The notes: generated by a model from the sequence alone, not told the origin. Counted from the first letter of the stretch, positions 42,832-54,784 are shown. The stretch is DNA of 64,000 nt from Bog-473 sp963788585 (GCA_963788585.1 CAWBHA010000006.1:124001-188000); one strand, 5' to 3'. A program made the numbers and translations.

Positions 42832-43797
42832 ATGAAGGCAAAAGGCGTCGTCCTCATGGGCGTGTCGGTGGCACTGGCCGCCGTCCTGGTCGGCACGGCG
42901 GTCCTGGCCGCCGCCGTCTCGATGCTCGGTGCCGGCGGCTCCGCCTCCGGGGTCTCTGCAGCGGCCACGGCCAAGATCCCACCCGCCATGCTCTCCCTCT
43001 ACCAGGAAGCGGCTGCCACGTGCCCCGGCCTCTCTTGGACGATCCTCGCCGCGATCGGCACCGTCGAATCGGACAACGACCAATCGACACTTCCCGGCGT
43101 GCACAGTGGTGCCAACCCGGCGGGAGCGAAGGGTCCGATGCAGTTCGAGCCAGCCACGTTTGCCGAATATGACGAGCCGGTCCCGCCAAACGGCGCCGAT
43201 CCACCGAGTCCCTACGATTCGGTCGACGCTGTCTACGCCGCGGCCCGCCTGCTGTGTGCCAACGGCGCCTCGGGCGGAACCGATATCGCGGGAGCCGTCG
43301 ATGCATACAACCACTCGGCGTCCTACGTGGCGCAGGTGCTCGCTCTGGCCCAGTCCTATGTCGGCACGACGGCCGCATCCTCCGCCGGGACCCCCGTGTC
43401 GGACGCCGGTGCCGTTGCCGTGGAGTGGGCACTCACCCAGATCGGGACGCCCTATGTGTGGGGCGGCGAGAGCCCCGGGATCGGTTTCGACTGCTCGGGA
43501 CTCGTCCAGGCGGCCTACAAGGTGGCCGGCGTTGCCCTGCCGCGTATCGCCCAGGATCAGTACGACGACACGCCCAAGCTGCCCCCCGGCGTTCCGTTGG
43601 CGCCAGGAGACCTCGTCTTCTTCGGTCGTGGACCCTCCTCCATCGACCACGTCGGGCTCTTCGTCGGCATCGTCAACGATAAAGAGGTCATGGTCGACGC
43701 TCCTGACACGGGAGCCGACGTTCGTGCCGAAGCCTTCCCGGCCACCGTCGGAACTTCGTTCGGAAGCCTGGTGTTCGTGGGCGCGACGCGGCCCTGA
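42832..43797 (+). CDS. Bifunctional lytic transglycosylase-like / NlpC/P60 peptidase
   Basis: A 321-residue cell-wall hydrolase. An N-terminal membrane anchor (about 5-35) leads to a transglycosylase-like domain (about 50-170: AAIGTVESDN with the probable catalytic Glu, then GPMQFEPATF) and an NlpC/P60 domain (about 190-320: Cys of FDCSGLVQ, His of DHVGLFVG). It would cut glycan strands and stem peptides outside the membrane. The same domain pair is used by conjugative elements to open the wall, but no transfer genes lie here. ATG at 42832 was chosen because the anchor starts there. A truncated copy is at 39853. Confidence 0.9.
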   Translation: MKAKGVVLMGVSVALAAVLVGTAVLAAAVSMLGAGGSASGVSAAATAKIPPAMLSLYQEAAATCPGLSWTILAAIGTVESDNDQSTLPGVHSGANPAGAKGPMQFEPATFAEYDEPVPPNGADPPSPYDSVDAVYAAARLLCANGASGGTDIAGAVDAYNHSASYVAQVLALAQSYVGTTAASSAGTPVSDAGAVAVEWALTQIGTPYVWGGESPGIGFDCSGLVQAAYKVAGVALPRIAQDQYDDTPKLPPGVPLAPGDLVFFGRGPSSIDHVGLFVGIVNDKEVMVDAPDTGADVRAEAFPATVGTSFGSLVFVGATRP

Positions 43798-43815
43798 GAC
43801 CCGCGGGCGTCTCGG

Positions 43816-44157
43816 TCACGGCCGACGATCGGACTCTCCGTCCTGGCCGGCTTCGCAGCTGCGGCGATGACCACGTTCGTCGACGAGGGCCCCACATTCG
43901 GGGCAGACCCGGTCGGCCTGACAGGGCCGCTCACCGCCCTGGGCCGCGTCGACGCCCCCGCCCCCGTCCTCGCATTCGACGCACGCCAAGGGTGTCCCCA
44001 CACGGCCGGCGCGGCCCTCGACACTGAGCACCCACGGGCGCTCTTGCCACGGCGGTTGGTGACGCACGTGCTGGCCGTGTCCACACTCGAGCACGACCAC
44101 CCAGTCACCCGCATCATCGCGTTCGAAGCCCACGATCGCCCGCGCCGTACCCGTCAT
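43816..44157 (-). CDS. DUF3565-family protein with extra zinc-ribbon tail
   Basis: A 113-residue protein. Residues 1-65 match DUF3565: IVGFERDDAGDWVVVLECGHGQHVRH in split form, then PPWQERPWV. The C-terminal part has CPECGALVDERGHRRSC, a possible additional zinc ribbon not usual for the family as I recall it. The ATG at 44157 overlaps, as ATGA, the probable original stop of the broken ClC gene upstream, so both once formed an operon. Function unknown. Confidence 0.8.
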   Translation of the reverse strand: MTGTARAIVGFERDDAGDWVVVLECGHGQHVRHQPPWQERPWVLSVEGRAGRVGTPLACVECEDGGGGVDAAQGGERPCQADRVCPECGALVDERGHRRSCEAGQDGESDRRP

Positions 44158-45418
44158 TCGCCCTTGAGTTCTCCGATCGGCACATCTGTCTCCGCTCCGT
44201 TCGTCGCCGCGTTGGCGGCGCGCCGGAGGGGGTCAGCACGCGCTCGGCGTGACGCTCCTCTTCGAGGAGTTTCTGCCGAACGTCCAACAGGTCGAATTGT
44301 GTGATCAACCCGTCGAGACGCGTCGCGTCGGCACGGTCGACGACCGGGAGCCCCCAAGCCCCTCGTGCGCCATCCGGTCGGCGACGCTGCGCAGGACCTC
44401 GTCGGGGTAGGCAAGCGCCGTGGGCGGAATCATGACGTCTCGGACGCGCAGATCCGAATCCTCCTTCGCCTCCAGGACCGCCGACCAGGGCAGTACACCG
44501 ACCATACCGGTGTCACCCAGCACCGGATAGAGCCGTTGACGCCGCTGGGGCGACCCTTCCGGAAGTGCCTGTAGACCGCGTGGACCCGCTGGCGGGCCAC
44601 ATCCAGTGAATACGTCCGCTCAAGAACTTGAAGGCGTCCTCGCAGCGATAGACCGCCTGGGTCATCAACCACGCGTCGAAGCCCGTGACGACGCCGAGCA
44701 AGGCGGCGCCGAGGAGTACGAGGCCACCGAGCGCGGCGTGCGACGGCGTCGGGAAGATGGGTTGGGGCGTCAGCAGACCGTTGTTCGCCAGGACCATGCG
44801 CAACCCGTCCGCCGTGGCGGCCGCCAAGCCGATCAGCACCATCGAACGGGGCTTGAACTCGAAGGCCAACAGCTCGACTCCGAACAGCGTGGCGGCGACC
44901 GGCGTACCGAACACGGCGCTCATGCCGGCGGCCGCCCCGGCCACGAGCAGCGCTCGTCGCTGCGCCGCGGTAAGCCGGAAGAGCTGGCCCACGATCGAGC
45001 CCAGCGCACTGCCGGTCAGGATGATCGGTCCCTCGGCCCCGAAGGGTCCCCAAGATCCGATGCTGACCGCGCTCGAAATGGGCTTGAGCACGGCCATCCG
45101 AGGCGCTACGCGGCTGCCGTTGACGAGGATCCGCTCCATGGCCTCGGGAATGCCGTGCCCCCGGATCTGCTCGGAGCCGAACCGATCCATCAGCCCGACG
45201 ATCAGTCCCCCGCCGACGGGTATGACAACGGCGAGGAGGCCCAGTTGGTTCGCGTTGGGCGAGAGGTGGTGGACGCTGAGGCGCTGGTAGTAGAGGAGAT
45301 TGGTGAGGAAGCCGATCATGTCCAGCAGCGCCAGCGCGATTCCGGTCGCCAACACGCCGATGACGACGGCAAGGGGAACGATACGCAGGATCGCTGGCGT
45401 CGTCGTGAAATCGCCCAA
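44154..45418 (-). pseudogene. Broken ClC-type chloride channel gene with C-terminal CBS domains
   Basis: The first about 270 codons from TTG 45418 encode a good ClC core: GSWGPFGAEGPIILTGSALGS (selectivity region, split here) and AVFGTPVAATLFGVEL. After FKFL the frame leaves the family; the C-terminal membrane part and first CBS segment are missing. The remaining CBS sequence appears in three different frames: VLGDTGMVGVLPWSAVL, then after a one-base loss LITQFDLLDVRQKLLEEE, then DPLRRAANAATNGAETDVP ending at 44154. Several independent indels plus a deletion make a pseudogene more likely than sequencing error alone. Confidence 0.8.
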
Positions 45419-45539
45419 CGCGCGCTCGGGAGCCGACGTTGGGCGGTACGTCTGGTCCGGTCACAGAGGCGTCCGCGGCGGCCAGCGGTTCTCGCTCGGA
45501 ACCGGCCCGAACACCGTCCTCTCCGCCATCCACCACTTC

Positions 45540-45554
45540 CATCGTGCCACGATG
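45540..45554. promoter_or_regulatory. 15-bp palindrome upstream of the MarR gene, probable operator
   Basis: CATCGTG-C-CACGATG, perfect 7-bp arms with one central base, ending 13 bases before the ATG at 45568. Size and position fit an autoregulatory MarR site between the divergent MarR and ClC genes. Confidence 0.55.
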
Positions 45555-45567
45555 CTATCGTAAGACG

Positions 45568-46005
45568 ATGCGTCTGCGGGATGCCGATTATGAAGACCTG
45601 TTGACGCTCCGCACCGGCCTACGGCGGTTCCTGCGTTGGAGCGAGCAGCAGGCAGAGGAGGCTGGTCTTACGCCGGCCCAGCATCAGCTCCTCCTCGCCA
45701 TCAGGGGTCACAGCGACCGACGGGGCCCGACGGTGGGCGAGGTGGCCGACTATCTGCTCCTGCGCCATCACAGCGCCGTAGGACTCGTCGACAGGGCGGT
45801 TTCCGCAGGTCTCGTCCAGCGGATCCGCGATCCCGAAGATCATCGGATTGTTCGTCTGCAGCTCACGACGGAGGGACGCAAGAGCCTTGAAGCGTTGTCC
45901 GCCCAACATCTCGAAGAGCTGCAGCGCCTGGCTCAGCGGCTGCCGACTGCCTGGCGCGGACTGATGCCGCGCCAACCGCTACACGGCATCGACAGCCGTC
46001 CCTAG
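45568..46005 (+). CDS. MarR-family transcriptional regulator
   Basis: A 145-residue winged-helix regulator. The recognition helix region TVGEVADYLLLRHHSAVGLVDR, split over about residues 58-80, and the wing with DPEDHRIVRLQLT (basic Asp-Arg pattern) are typical. Start ATG 45568 lies 13 bases after a palindrome that is probably its own operator. It is divergent from the broken ClC gene, which it may once have controlled. The stop codon lies in a CCCTAG repeat. Confidence 0.9.
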   Translation: MRLRDADYEDLLTLRTGLRRFLRWSEQQAEEAGLTPAQHQLLLAIRGHSDRRGPTVGEVADYLLLRHHSAVGLVDRAVSAGLVQRIRDPEDHRIVRLQLTTEGRKSLEALSAQHLEELQRLAQRLPTAWRGLMPRQPLHGIDSRP

Positions 46006-46029
46006 CCCTAGCCCTAGCCCTAGCCCTAG
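46000..46029. repeat. Five tandem CCCTAG hexamers between convergent genes
   Basis: (CCCTAG)5. The TAG stop of the MarR gene (46003-46005) and, on the other strand, the TAG stop of the hydrolase gene (46026-46028) both lie inside it. Confidence 0.9.
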
Positions 46030-46850
46030 TTCGGGACGGACCCCCGCTCCTCACCATGCAAGAACCCGATGATGTCCGGGACAGCCGCCGCATCCTGCAC
46101 TAAGAAAATGTGGCCGCCGTCGTAGAGCGCGAGCCGGGCGCCGGGAATCGTCCGGGCGAGGAACTCGGTGTTCGCCGGTGGGGCGATACCGTCAAAGCGG
46201 CCGCCGGAGACGAACGTCGGACACGTGATCGCCGCGAGACGGTGCGCCGTGTCGTGCCCCGCGCGGGCCGCCAGCTGGTTCTTTAGGCCGACTCCCGGGT
46301 CACCTCCGGCATCCTCTCCCCGACCGCTCAGCATGCGATCGGCGATCAGCTGGACTTGATCGGGGTGCGCCGCGCGCCATGCGGCATCCCAGCGCGTGTC
46401 GAGCAGCTCCATCTGCTGCGCGCTTCGCTTCTCCGTGTCGAGCTGGAAGAGCTCCTGTAGCGGGTACGACGACCCTCCCACTCCCCCGGCGGAGGTGCAG
46501 GCCAGGGCGAGACGCCGCACCCGTCCCGGATAGCGGATCGCAAGCTCCTGCGCCACCATGCCACCGAAGGACAGGCCCAAGACCAGGCAGTCGTCCCAGC
46601 CGAGCGCATCGAGGAGGGCAGCGGCGTCGTCGGCGAAGTCCGCCATGCCGTACGGCGCCGCCGGAACGCTCGATTGGCCCAGACCGCGCTGGTCGTAGGC
46701 GAGGATCTCGAACGCCTCGGCGAACGGCCCGTCGGTGATCCTCGGTGTCTGGCGGAGGTCGCCTCCGGTTCCCGATATCGAGAGCAGGCGCTCCCCCGAA
46801 CCGGTCATCTCGTAGTAGAGCGAAACCCCGTTGGCCATGCGGTGCGGCAT
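46026..46850 (-). CDS. Alpha/beta-hydrolase
   Basis: A 274-residue alpha/beta-hydrolase. The nucleophile elbow GLSFGG places Ser at residue 94; the oxyanion region SGTGGDLRQ, the AYDQRGLGQS segment and the C-terminal GGHIFLVQD with the catalytic His are typical of the 3-oxoadipate enol-lactonase/esterase branch. ATG at 46850 starts a PHRMANGVSLYYE opening; the open frame upstream is not related. Substrate unknown. Confidence 0.88.
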   Translation of the reverse strand: MPHRMANGVSLYYEMTGSGERLLSISGTGGDLRQTPRITDGPFAEAFEILAYDQRGLGQSSVPAAPYGMADFADDAAALLDALGWDDCLVLGLSFGGMVAQELAIRYPGRVRRLALACTSAGGVGGSSYPLQELFQLDTEKRSAQQMELLDTRWDAAWRAAHPDQVQLIADRMLSGRGEDAGGDPGVGLKNQLAARAGHDTAHRLAAITCPTFVSGGRFDGIAPPANTEFLARTIPGARLALYDGGHIFLVQDAAAVPDIIGFLHGEERGSVPN

Positions 46851-47190
46851 CGGGACGGCACTGTACCTACCCCGTCCGGGTATTACGACGGGATGGCGCT
46901 CCGAGCGGTCTGCGGGAGTCAGGACGTGTCTCGTCACCCCGCTATGTGCGGCACCCGGGAGATCTCGTCGTAGCCCGTATATGCCGTCTTCGAGAGGTCT
47001 CTCCGGCGCAGTGTTTGGAGCTCTGGAGGGAGCGCCTCTCGGTGTATACGCGGCGGCGTCGGGCCATATGCAGCCCGACTTGATCGTCCGGAGCCGACGT
47101 ATACACCTCGAACACGCGCACCGGCGCCGACGGGACGACCGTTCTCGGATGCCCGGGTCTCGGCGACGTCGAAGCGACCGGCAGTAGCGG
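46851..47190. other. Intergenic stretch without a gene
   Basis: About 340 bases between the hydrolase start and the gltD stop, on the same strand. It holds the inverted repeat listed at 47041-47107 and probably the hydrolase promoter. Confidence 0.5.
47041..47107. repeat. Inverted repeat with GTATAC cores
   Basis: GGTGTATACG (47041-47050) and CGTATACACC (47098-47107), perfect 10-bp arms 47 bases apart. Each arm contains the palindrome GTATAC, so it could be two sites for one dimeric regulator or a long hairpin. Confidence 0.7.
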
Positions 47191-48730
<1,540 letters not shown>

Positions 48731-48738
<8 letters not shown>

Positions 48739-51700
48739 GAGCCGCCTCCATGACGGCCTCGTCCACCGAGCGCCCCTCCGCCTCGGCCAGCCGAGTCACC
48801 TCGAGGATGCGACGGAAGTCGCGGGGCATCACCTTGACGAATTCGAGGACCTCTTCGTCCCAGCGCTCGAGGAGGCGGGCCGCCACGGCCGACTCCGTCT
48901 CGACGCCGTGGCGCTCGATCAGCGCGTGGACGCGGAACGCGTCGGTCGGGTCGAGCGGTTCCACGTCGACCATCTCGAGGTTCACCCGCTGGCCGAAGGT
49001 GCGGCCCGGGTCGTAGACGTAGGCGATCCCGCCGGACATCCCGGCGGCGAAGTTGCGCCCGGTGGGTCCGATCACGACGACCAGGCCGCCGGTCATGTAC
49101 TCGCAGCCGTGGTCGCCCATGCCCTCGACGATGGCCGTGGCGCCGGAGTTGCGCACGCAGAAGCGCTCCCCCACCTGGCCGCGGATGAAGACCTCGCCGG
49201 CGGTGGCGCCGTAGAGGATGACGTTGCCCGCGATGATCTGCTCCTCGGCCGCGAACGGCGAGCGCAGCGGCGGACGCACCACCAACCGGCCCCCCGAGAG
49301 GCCCTTGCCGAAGTAGTCGTTGGCGTCGCCGTAGAGGCGCATGGTGATGCCCCGCGGCACGAAGGCACCGAAGCTCTGCCCCGCCGAGCCGGTGAAGGTC
49401 AGCGAGATCGTGTCGTCGGGCAGCCCCGCCGAGCCGTAGCGCCGGCTGATCTCCGAACCGAGCAGCGTCCCCACCGTTCGGTCGACGTTGGTGATAGGGA
49501 CCTCGACCGACACGGGCGTCCCGTCGGCCAGAGCGGGCGCGCACTCGTCCAAGAACGCGTGATCGAGGGCCTTCTCTAGTCCGTGGTCCTGCTCACGCAG
49601 GTGGCGCCGACCCATCGTGTCGGGCACGTCGGGCTGCGTCAGCACCGCGGACAGGTCCAGGCCGGCGGCCTTCCAGTGGGTGACCGCCGCGTCGGCGTCC
49701 AGCAGATCGGAGCGGCCGATGGCCTCGTCGAGCGAACGCAGGCCGAGTTGGGCCAGGTGCTCGCGAACCTCCTCGGCGATGTATTCGAAGAACGTCTCGA
49801 CGAACTCGGGCTTGCCGCTGAACTTCGCCCGCAGCGCCGGCGTCTGGGTTGCGATGCCGACCGGACAGGTGTCCAGGTGGCAGACCCGCATCATGATGCA
49901 GCCGGACACCACCAGCGGTGCCGAGGCGAAGCCATACTCCTCCGCGCCGAGCAGGGCGCCGATGACGACGTCGCGGCCCGTTTTCAGCTGTCCGTCGACC
50001 TGCACCACGATCCGGTCGCGTAGGCCGTTCACGAGGAGCGTTTGCTGCGTCTCGGCCAGGCCGATCTCCCAGGGAATGCCGGCATGCTTCAGCGACGTCA
50101 GCGGCGCGGCACCCGTGCCCCCGTCGTGGCCCGAGATCAACACGACGTCGGAGTGGGCCTTGGCCACGCCGGCGGCCACCGTGCCCACGCCAACCTCCGC
50201 CACCAGCTTCACGTGGACGCGCGCCCGCGGATTGGACGACTTGAGGTCGTGGATCAGTTGGGCGATGTCCTCGATGGAGTAGATGTCGTGGTGCGGCGGC
50301 GGCGAGATGAGGCCCACCCCCGGCGTCGAGCTGCGCGTCTTGGCGATCCAAGGCCAGATCTTCTTGCCGGGGAGCTGGCCGCCTTCGCCCGGCTTGGCCC
50401 CCTGGGCGATCTTGATCTGTAGGTCGTCGGCGTTCACCAGGTACTCGCCGGTCACGCCGAAGCGCCCCGATGCCACCTGCTTGATCGCACTCCGCCGCAG
50501 GTCGCCGTTGGCGTCGGGGGTGTAGCGCTCGGCGTCCTCGCCGCCCTCGCCGGTGTTGGAGCGACCGCCGATGCGGTTCATCGCGATGGCCAGCGTCTCG
50601 TGCGCCTCGGCGGAGATGGAGCCGTAGGACATGGCCCCCGTCGAGAAGCGTCGCATGATGCTCGAGGCGGGCTCGACCTCCGAGAGGGGGATCGAACCGC
50701 CGGCTGCGGGCTTCAACTGCAACAGCCCGCGCAGCGTCCCCAGCCGCTCGGCCTGGCCGTCGACGGCGGCGCTGTACTCCTTGAAGATCTCGTAGCGCTT
50801 TGCCCGCGTGGCGTGCTGGAGCTTGAACACCGTCTTCGGGTTGAAGAGGTGGAACTCGCCCTCGCGGCGCCACTGGTACTCGCCGCCGTCCTCGAGCTCG
50901 CGGTGGGCCAACTCGGTCGGCCGGGGCTCGTGCGCCCGGCGGTGGCGGGTCGCCACCTCGGCGGCCAGGACAGAGAGGCCCACGCCGCCAATGCGCGACG
51001 CGGTGCCGGTGAAGTACTCGTCGACCAGGGCGCCGTCGAGACCGATCGCCTCGAAGACCTGGGCGCCGGTGTAGGAGGCCACCGTCGAGATCCCCATCTT
51101 GGACATGACCTTCAGCACGCCCTTGCAGGCCGCCTTGATGTAGTTGCGACGGGCCTGCCGCGGCGAGATGCCCTCGAGGAGCCCCTCGGAGATCATGTCG
51201 TCGATCGAGTCCAGCGCCAGATACGGGTTCACGGCCGCCGCGCCGTAGCCGATGAGCAGTGCCATGTGGTGCACCTCGCGGGCGTCGCCCGTCTCGATCA
51301 CCAGACCCACCTTGGTCCGGGTCTTCTCGCGCACGAGGTGGTGGTGGATGGCGGCGGTGAGCAACAGGGAGGGAATCGGGGCCCAGTCCGCCGTCGCGTT
51401 GCGGTCCGACAGGACGATGAGGTTGGCCCCGTCGGCGATGGCGGCCGACACCCGGCGCCGCACGTCCTCGATGGCCCGGCGCAGCGCCTCGCCCCCGGCC
51501 GCCGTCGGTGCACCGGCCTCACCCGCCTCGCGGACCTCGAAGAGGCCGTCGATGGCGAAGGCCTTGAAGCCGGGCGTCTCACCGTGCTCGTTGACGTACA
51601 TGAGCTTGGCCAGGTCGTCGCGGTCGATGACCGGCAGCGGCAGCAGGATCTGCCGGCACGACCCGCAACGCGCATCGAGGAGGTTGGCCTCGGGGCCGAT

Positions 51701-53326
51701 GGTGGCGGACAGCGAGGTGACGAGCTCCTCCCGGATGGCGTCGAGCGGCGGGTTGGTGACCTGCGCGAAGAGCTGCGTGAAATAGTCGTAGAGCAGGCGC
51801 GAGCGGTCGGAGAGGACGGCGATCGACGCGTCCGAGCCCATGGAGCCGATCGGCTCCGCTCCCGTCCGGGCCATCGGGCCGACGATGACGCGCAACTCCT
51901 CGTTGGTGTAGCCGAAGAGGCGCTGCTGCGAGACGACGCGTCCGTGTTGGGGCGTCAGCATCGTCCGGGCCGGCACGTCCTCGAGACGCACCTGGTCGGC
52001 GGCCAGCCACTCCCTATAAGGGTGCTCGGCTGCCAGCTCGGCCTTGATCTCCTCGTCCTCGACCAGGCGGCCCTTGGACGTGTCGACCAGGAACATGCGG
52101 CCCGGCTGCAGGCGGCCCTTGCGCACGACGCGCTCGGGCGCCACGTCGAGCACGCCCACCTCGCTCGCCAGCACGACGAGCCCATCGTCGGTGACCCAGT
52201 AGCGGGCCGGGCGCAGGCCGTTGCGGTCCAGCACCGCCCCCACGAGCGTCCCGTCGGTGAAGCAGACCGCGGCGGGGCCGTCCCACGGCTCCATCAGCGA
52301 GGCGTGGTAGCGGTAGAAGGAGCGCCGGTCTCGGTCCATCGTGGCGTGGTTCTCCCACGCCTCGGGGATCATCATGAGCACGGCGTGCGGCAACGAGCGT
52401 CCGCAGAGATGCAGCAGCTCGAGCACCTCGTCGAAGCTGGCCGAGTCGCTCGCCTCCGGGGTGCAGATCGGGTATACCCGAGCGAGGTCCCCCGGGATGA
52501 ACGGCGTCTCGAGGAGGGCCTCGCGGGCCCGCATCCAGTTGCGGTTGCCGGCCAGCGTGTTGATCTCGCCGTTGTGGCACAGGTAGCGGTAGGGGTGGGC
52601 CAGGGGCCAGCTCGGGAAGGTGTTGGTCGAGAAGCGCGAGTGCACGAGCACCAGCCCGGACTCGAAGGTGGGGTCGCGCAGGTCGGGGAAGAACTGGCGC
52701 AGCTGCTCCGAGGTGAGCATGCCCTTGTACACCAGCGTCCGGGCCGACAGTGAGGGGAAGTACAGCCCGTCGACGGCGTGCTCGACCCGCTTGCGCAGGA
52801 CGAAGGCGCGTCGCTCGAGTGCCATGGTGTCCAGCCGCGTTCCCTCGAGTCCGTCGGGTCCCTCGGGTCCCTCGGGCGCCGGCGCCACGAAGAGCTGCTC
52901 GATCACCGGCATGGCGCCCCGCGCCGTCTTGCCGAGGCCCTCGGGCTCGGTCGGCACGGCGCGCCACCCGAGGACCGCCAGCCCTTCCTCGGCCGCCGTC
53001 TGCTCCACCACGGTGCGCGCTTTGGCGGCGTCGTCGGCGTCCGTGGGCAGGAAGGCCAAGCCGACCGCGTAGCCGCCGGCGTCGGGCAGGTTGAAGCCGG
53101 CCTCCCGGCAGGCGCCGAGGAGGAAGCGGTGCGGGACCTGGACGAGGATGCCGGCGCCGTCGCCGGTATCGACCTCCGCGCCCGAGGCGCCGCGGTGGGC
53201 CAGGCGCTCGAGAACGGTGAGACCCCGGTCCACGATGTCGTGGTCGGGACGGCCGTACAGATCGGCCACCATGCCGACGCCACAGGCGTCGTGTTCGTAT
53301 GCCGGGTCGTAGAGGCCAGTGGCCAT
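48731..53326 (-). CDS. gltB: Glutamate synthase large subunit
   Basis: A 1531-residue enzyme joining glutamine hydrolysis to reductive amination of 2-oxoglutarate. Residue Cys15 in HDACGVG is the expected N-terminal nucleophile of the glutamine amidotransferase domain after propeptide removal. A central domain, an FMN-binding synthase domain, the [3Fe-4S] cysteines CIMMRVCHLDTCPVG (around residue 1150-1170) and a C-terminal GXGXG beta-helix follow. The ATG at 53326 is preceded by GGAAGGAC, which decides it over the longer open frame. Forms an operon with gltD. Confidence 0.97.
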
Positions 53327-53426
53327 CGGCGTCCTTCCGGGTTGGGAAAGTTGGTCGGCTACCGGGACGACGTTGGCCCGAAGATGGAACGACCAGAATA
53401 CACGACCTCCCTCGTAGGCTGGGCAC

Positions 53427-54572
53427 ATGCCGGCACCGTCACACGTGCACGTGGTGGGGGGTGGCGTCATAGGGCTCGCGTGCGCGTGGGAACTGTCACG
53501 CGACGGTCATCATGTGACGCTCGTGGCCCCGCGTCCCGGGCACGACGGCGCCTCGTGGGTTGCAGCCGGGATGCTGGCGCCGGTGACCGAGGCACAGTTC
53601 GGCGAGGCGGCACTCACGGCGCTGCTCCTCGAGGGCGCGGCCCTGTGGCCGGCCTTCGCGGCCGAGCTCGAGGCCGCCACGGGGCACACGATCGGCCACG
53701 ACACGACGGGTACGGTGACCGTCGCCCTCGATGCGTCGGACCGCGCCGCCCTCGACGACCTCCTCGCCTACCAGCACGCGCTCGGCCTTCCCGCGGCACG
53801 GCGCAGCGCCAGCCAGTGCCGCCGCCTCGTGCCGGCGCTGAGCCCCGCCCTACGCGGCGGCATCGAGGTCCCCGGCGACCATCAGGTGGACAACCGCGCC
53901 CTCCTCGCCGCGCTCGTCGAGGCCTGCCGCCGCCACGGCGTCGACGTCGTCGCGGGGACCGTGGCCGCCATCGAGCCCGGGCCCGCGCTCGTCCTGACGG
54001 ACGGCCGCCGCCTCGACACCGCCCACGTCGTCCTGGCCGCCGGCACCGGCCTCGCCGCCATCGCCGGCCTGGCGTACGCCGGGCTCCCCGTGGTGCGCCC
54101 GCTCAAGGGCCACATCCTCCGCCTGGGCCCGCCGCCCGGAGACGTCGCCGAGGGCAAGGCGCCGCCCCCGCCGCTGCTCGGGCGGACGGTGCGCGGCCTC
54201 GTGCGCGGGCGCGCGCTGTACCTGGTGCCGCGACGCGGCGACGGGTCGGTCGTGGTGGGGGCGACGGTCGAGGAGCGCGACGACATGGCCGTGCAGGCCG
54301 GCGCGGTGCACGAGCTGCTGTGCGACGCGCGGTCGATCGTGCCCGGCATCGACGAGCTCACGTTGCTCGAGGCGGCGTGCGGGCTGCGGCCGGCCACGCC
54401 CGACAACATGCCGCGCATCGGCTGGACCGCCCTCGACGGGGTCCTGGCCGCGACGGGCCACGCCCGCAACGGCATCCTCCTGGCGCCGCTCACCGCGGCG
54501 GCCGTGGCCAGCCTCCTGGCGCGGCGCCCCGTGGCGCCCCTCGTGCGAGCCCTCGCCCCCGCTCCCGCATGA
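53427..54572 (+). CDS. thiO: Glycine oxidase ThiO (DAO family)
   Basis: A 381-residue FAD enzyme that oxidises glycine to the dehydroglycine used for the thiazole part of thiamine. The FAD motif VVGGGVIGLACAWEL is at residues 9-23, and the C-terminal RIGWTALDGVLAATGHARNGILLAP is typical of ThiO. It overlaps thiS by ATGA. No thiG follows and no TPP riboswitch was seen in the 100-base region shared with gltB. Confidence 0.88.
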   Translation: MPAPSHVHVVGGGVIGLACAWELSRDGHHVTLVAPRPGHDGASWVAAGMLAPVTEAQFGEAALTALLLEGAALWPAFAAELEAATGHTIGHDTTGTVTVALDASDRAALDDLLAYQHALGLPAARRSASQCRRLVPALSPALRGGIEVPGDHQVDNRALLAALVEACRRHGVDVVAGTVAAIEPGPALVLTDGRRLDTAHVVLAAGTGLAAIAGLAYAGLPVVRPLKGHILRLGPPPGDVAEGKAPPPPLLGRTVRGLVRGRALYLVPRRGDGSVVVGATVEERDDMAVQAGAVHELLCDARSIVPGIDELTLLEAACGLRPATPDNMPRIGWTALDGVLAATGHARNGILLAPLTAAAVASLLARRPVAPLVRALAPAPA

Positions 54573-54784
54573 CGACGCTTGCCCTGCGCGTCAACGGGGA
54601 GCCGGTCGAGGTGGCGACGGGGGCCACCATCGCCGACCTCGTAGCCCAGCTGACCGAGGAGGACGACCCCAAGGGCGTCGCCGTGGCCGTGGACCGCTGT
54701 GTGGTGCCGCGCTCGGAGTGGGGCACCACCCTCGCCCGCGCCGGCTCCCTCGTCGAGGTGGTCAGCGCGACCGTGGGCGGCTGA
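54569..54784 (+). CDS. thiS: Sulfur carrier protein ThiS
   Basis: A 71-residue ubiquitin-fold protein ending in Gly-Gly, whose C-terminus carries sulfur as a thiocarboxylate for thiazole formation. The start overlaps thiO. The KGVAVAVDRCVVPRSEW segment is typical of ThiS. The gene that normally follows, thiG, is not next to it. Confidence 0.93.
   Translation: MTTLALRVNGEPVEVATGATIADLVAQLTEEDDPKGVAVAVDRCVVPRSEWGTTLARAGSLVEVVSATVGG

Noticed and set aside
53327..53426. A TPP riboswitch before thiO
   Set aside because: The region is only 100 bases and lacks the CTGAGA and related conserved segments.
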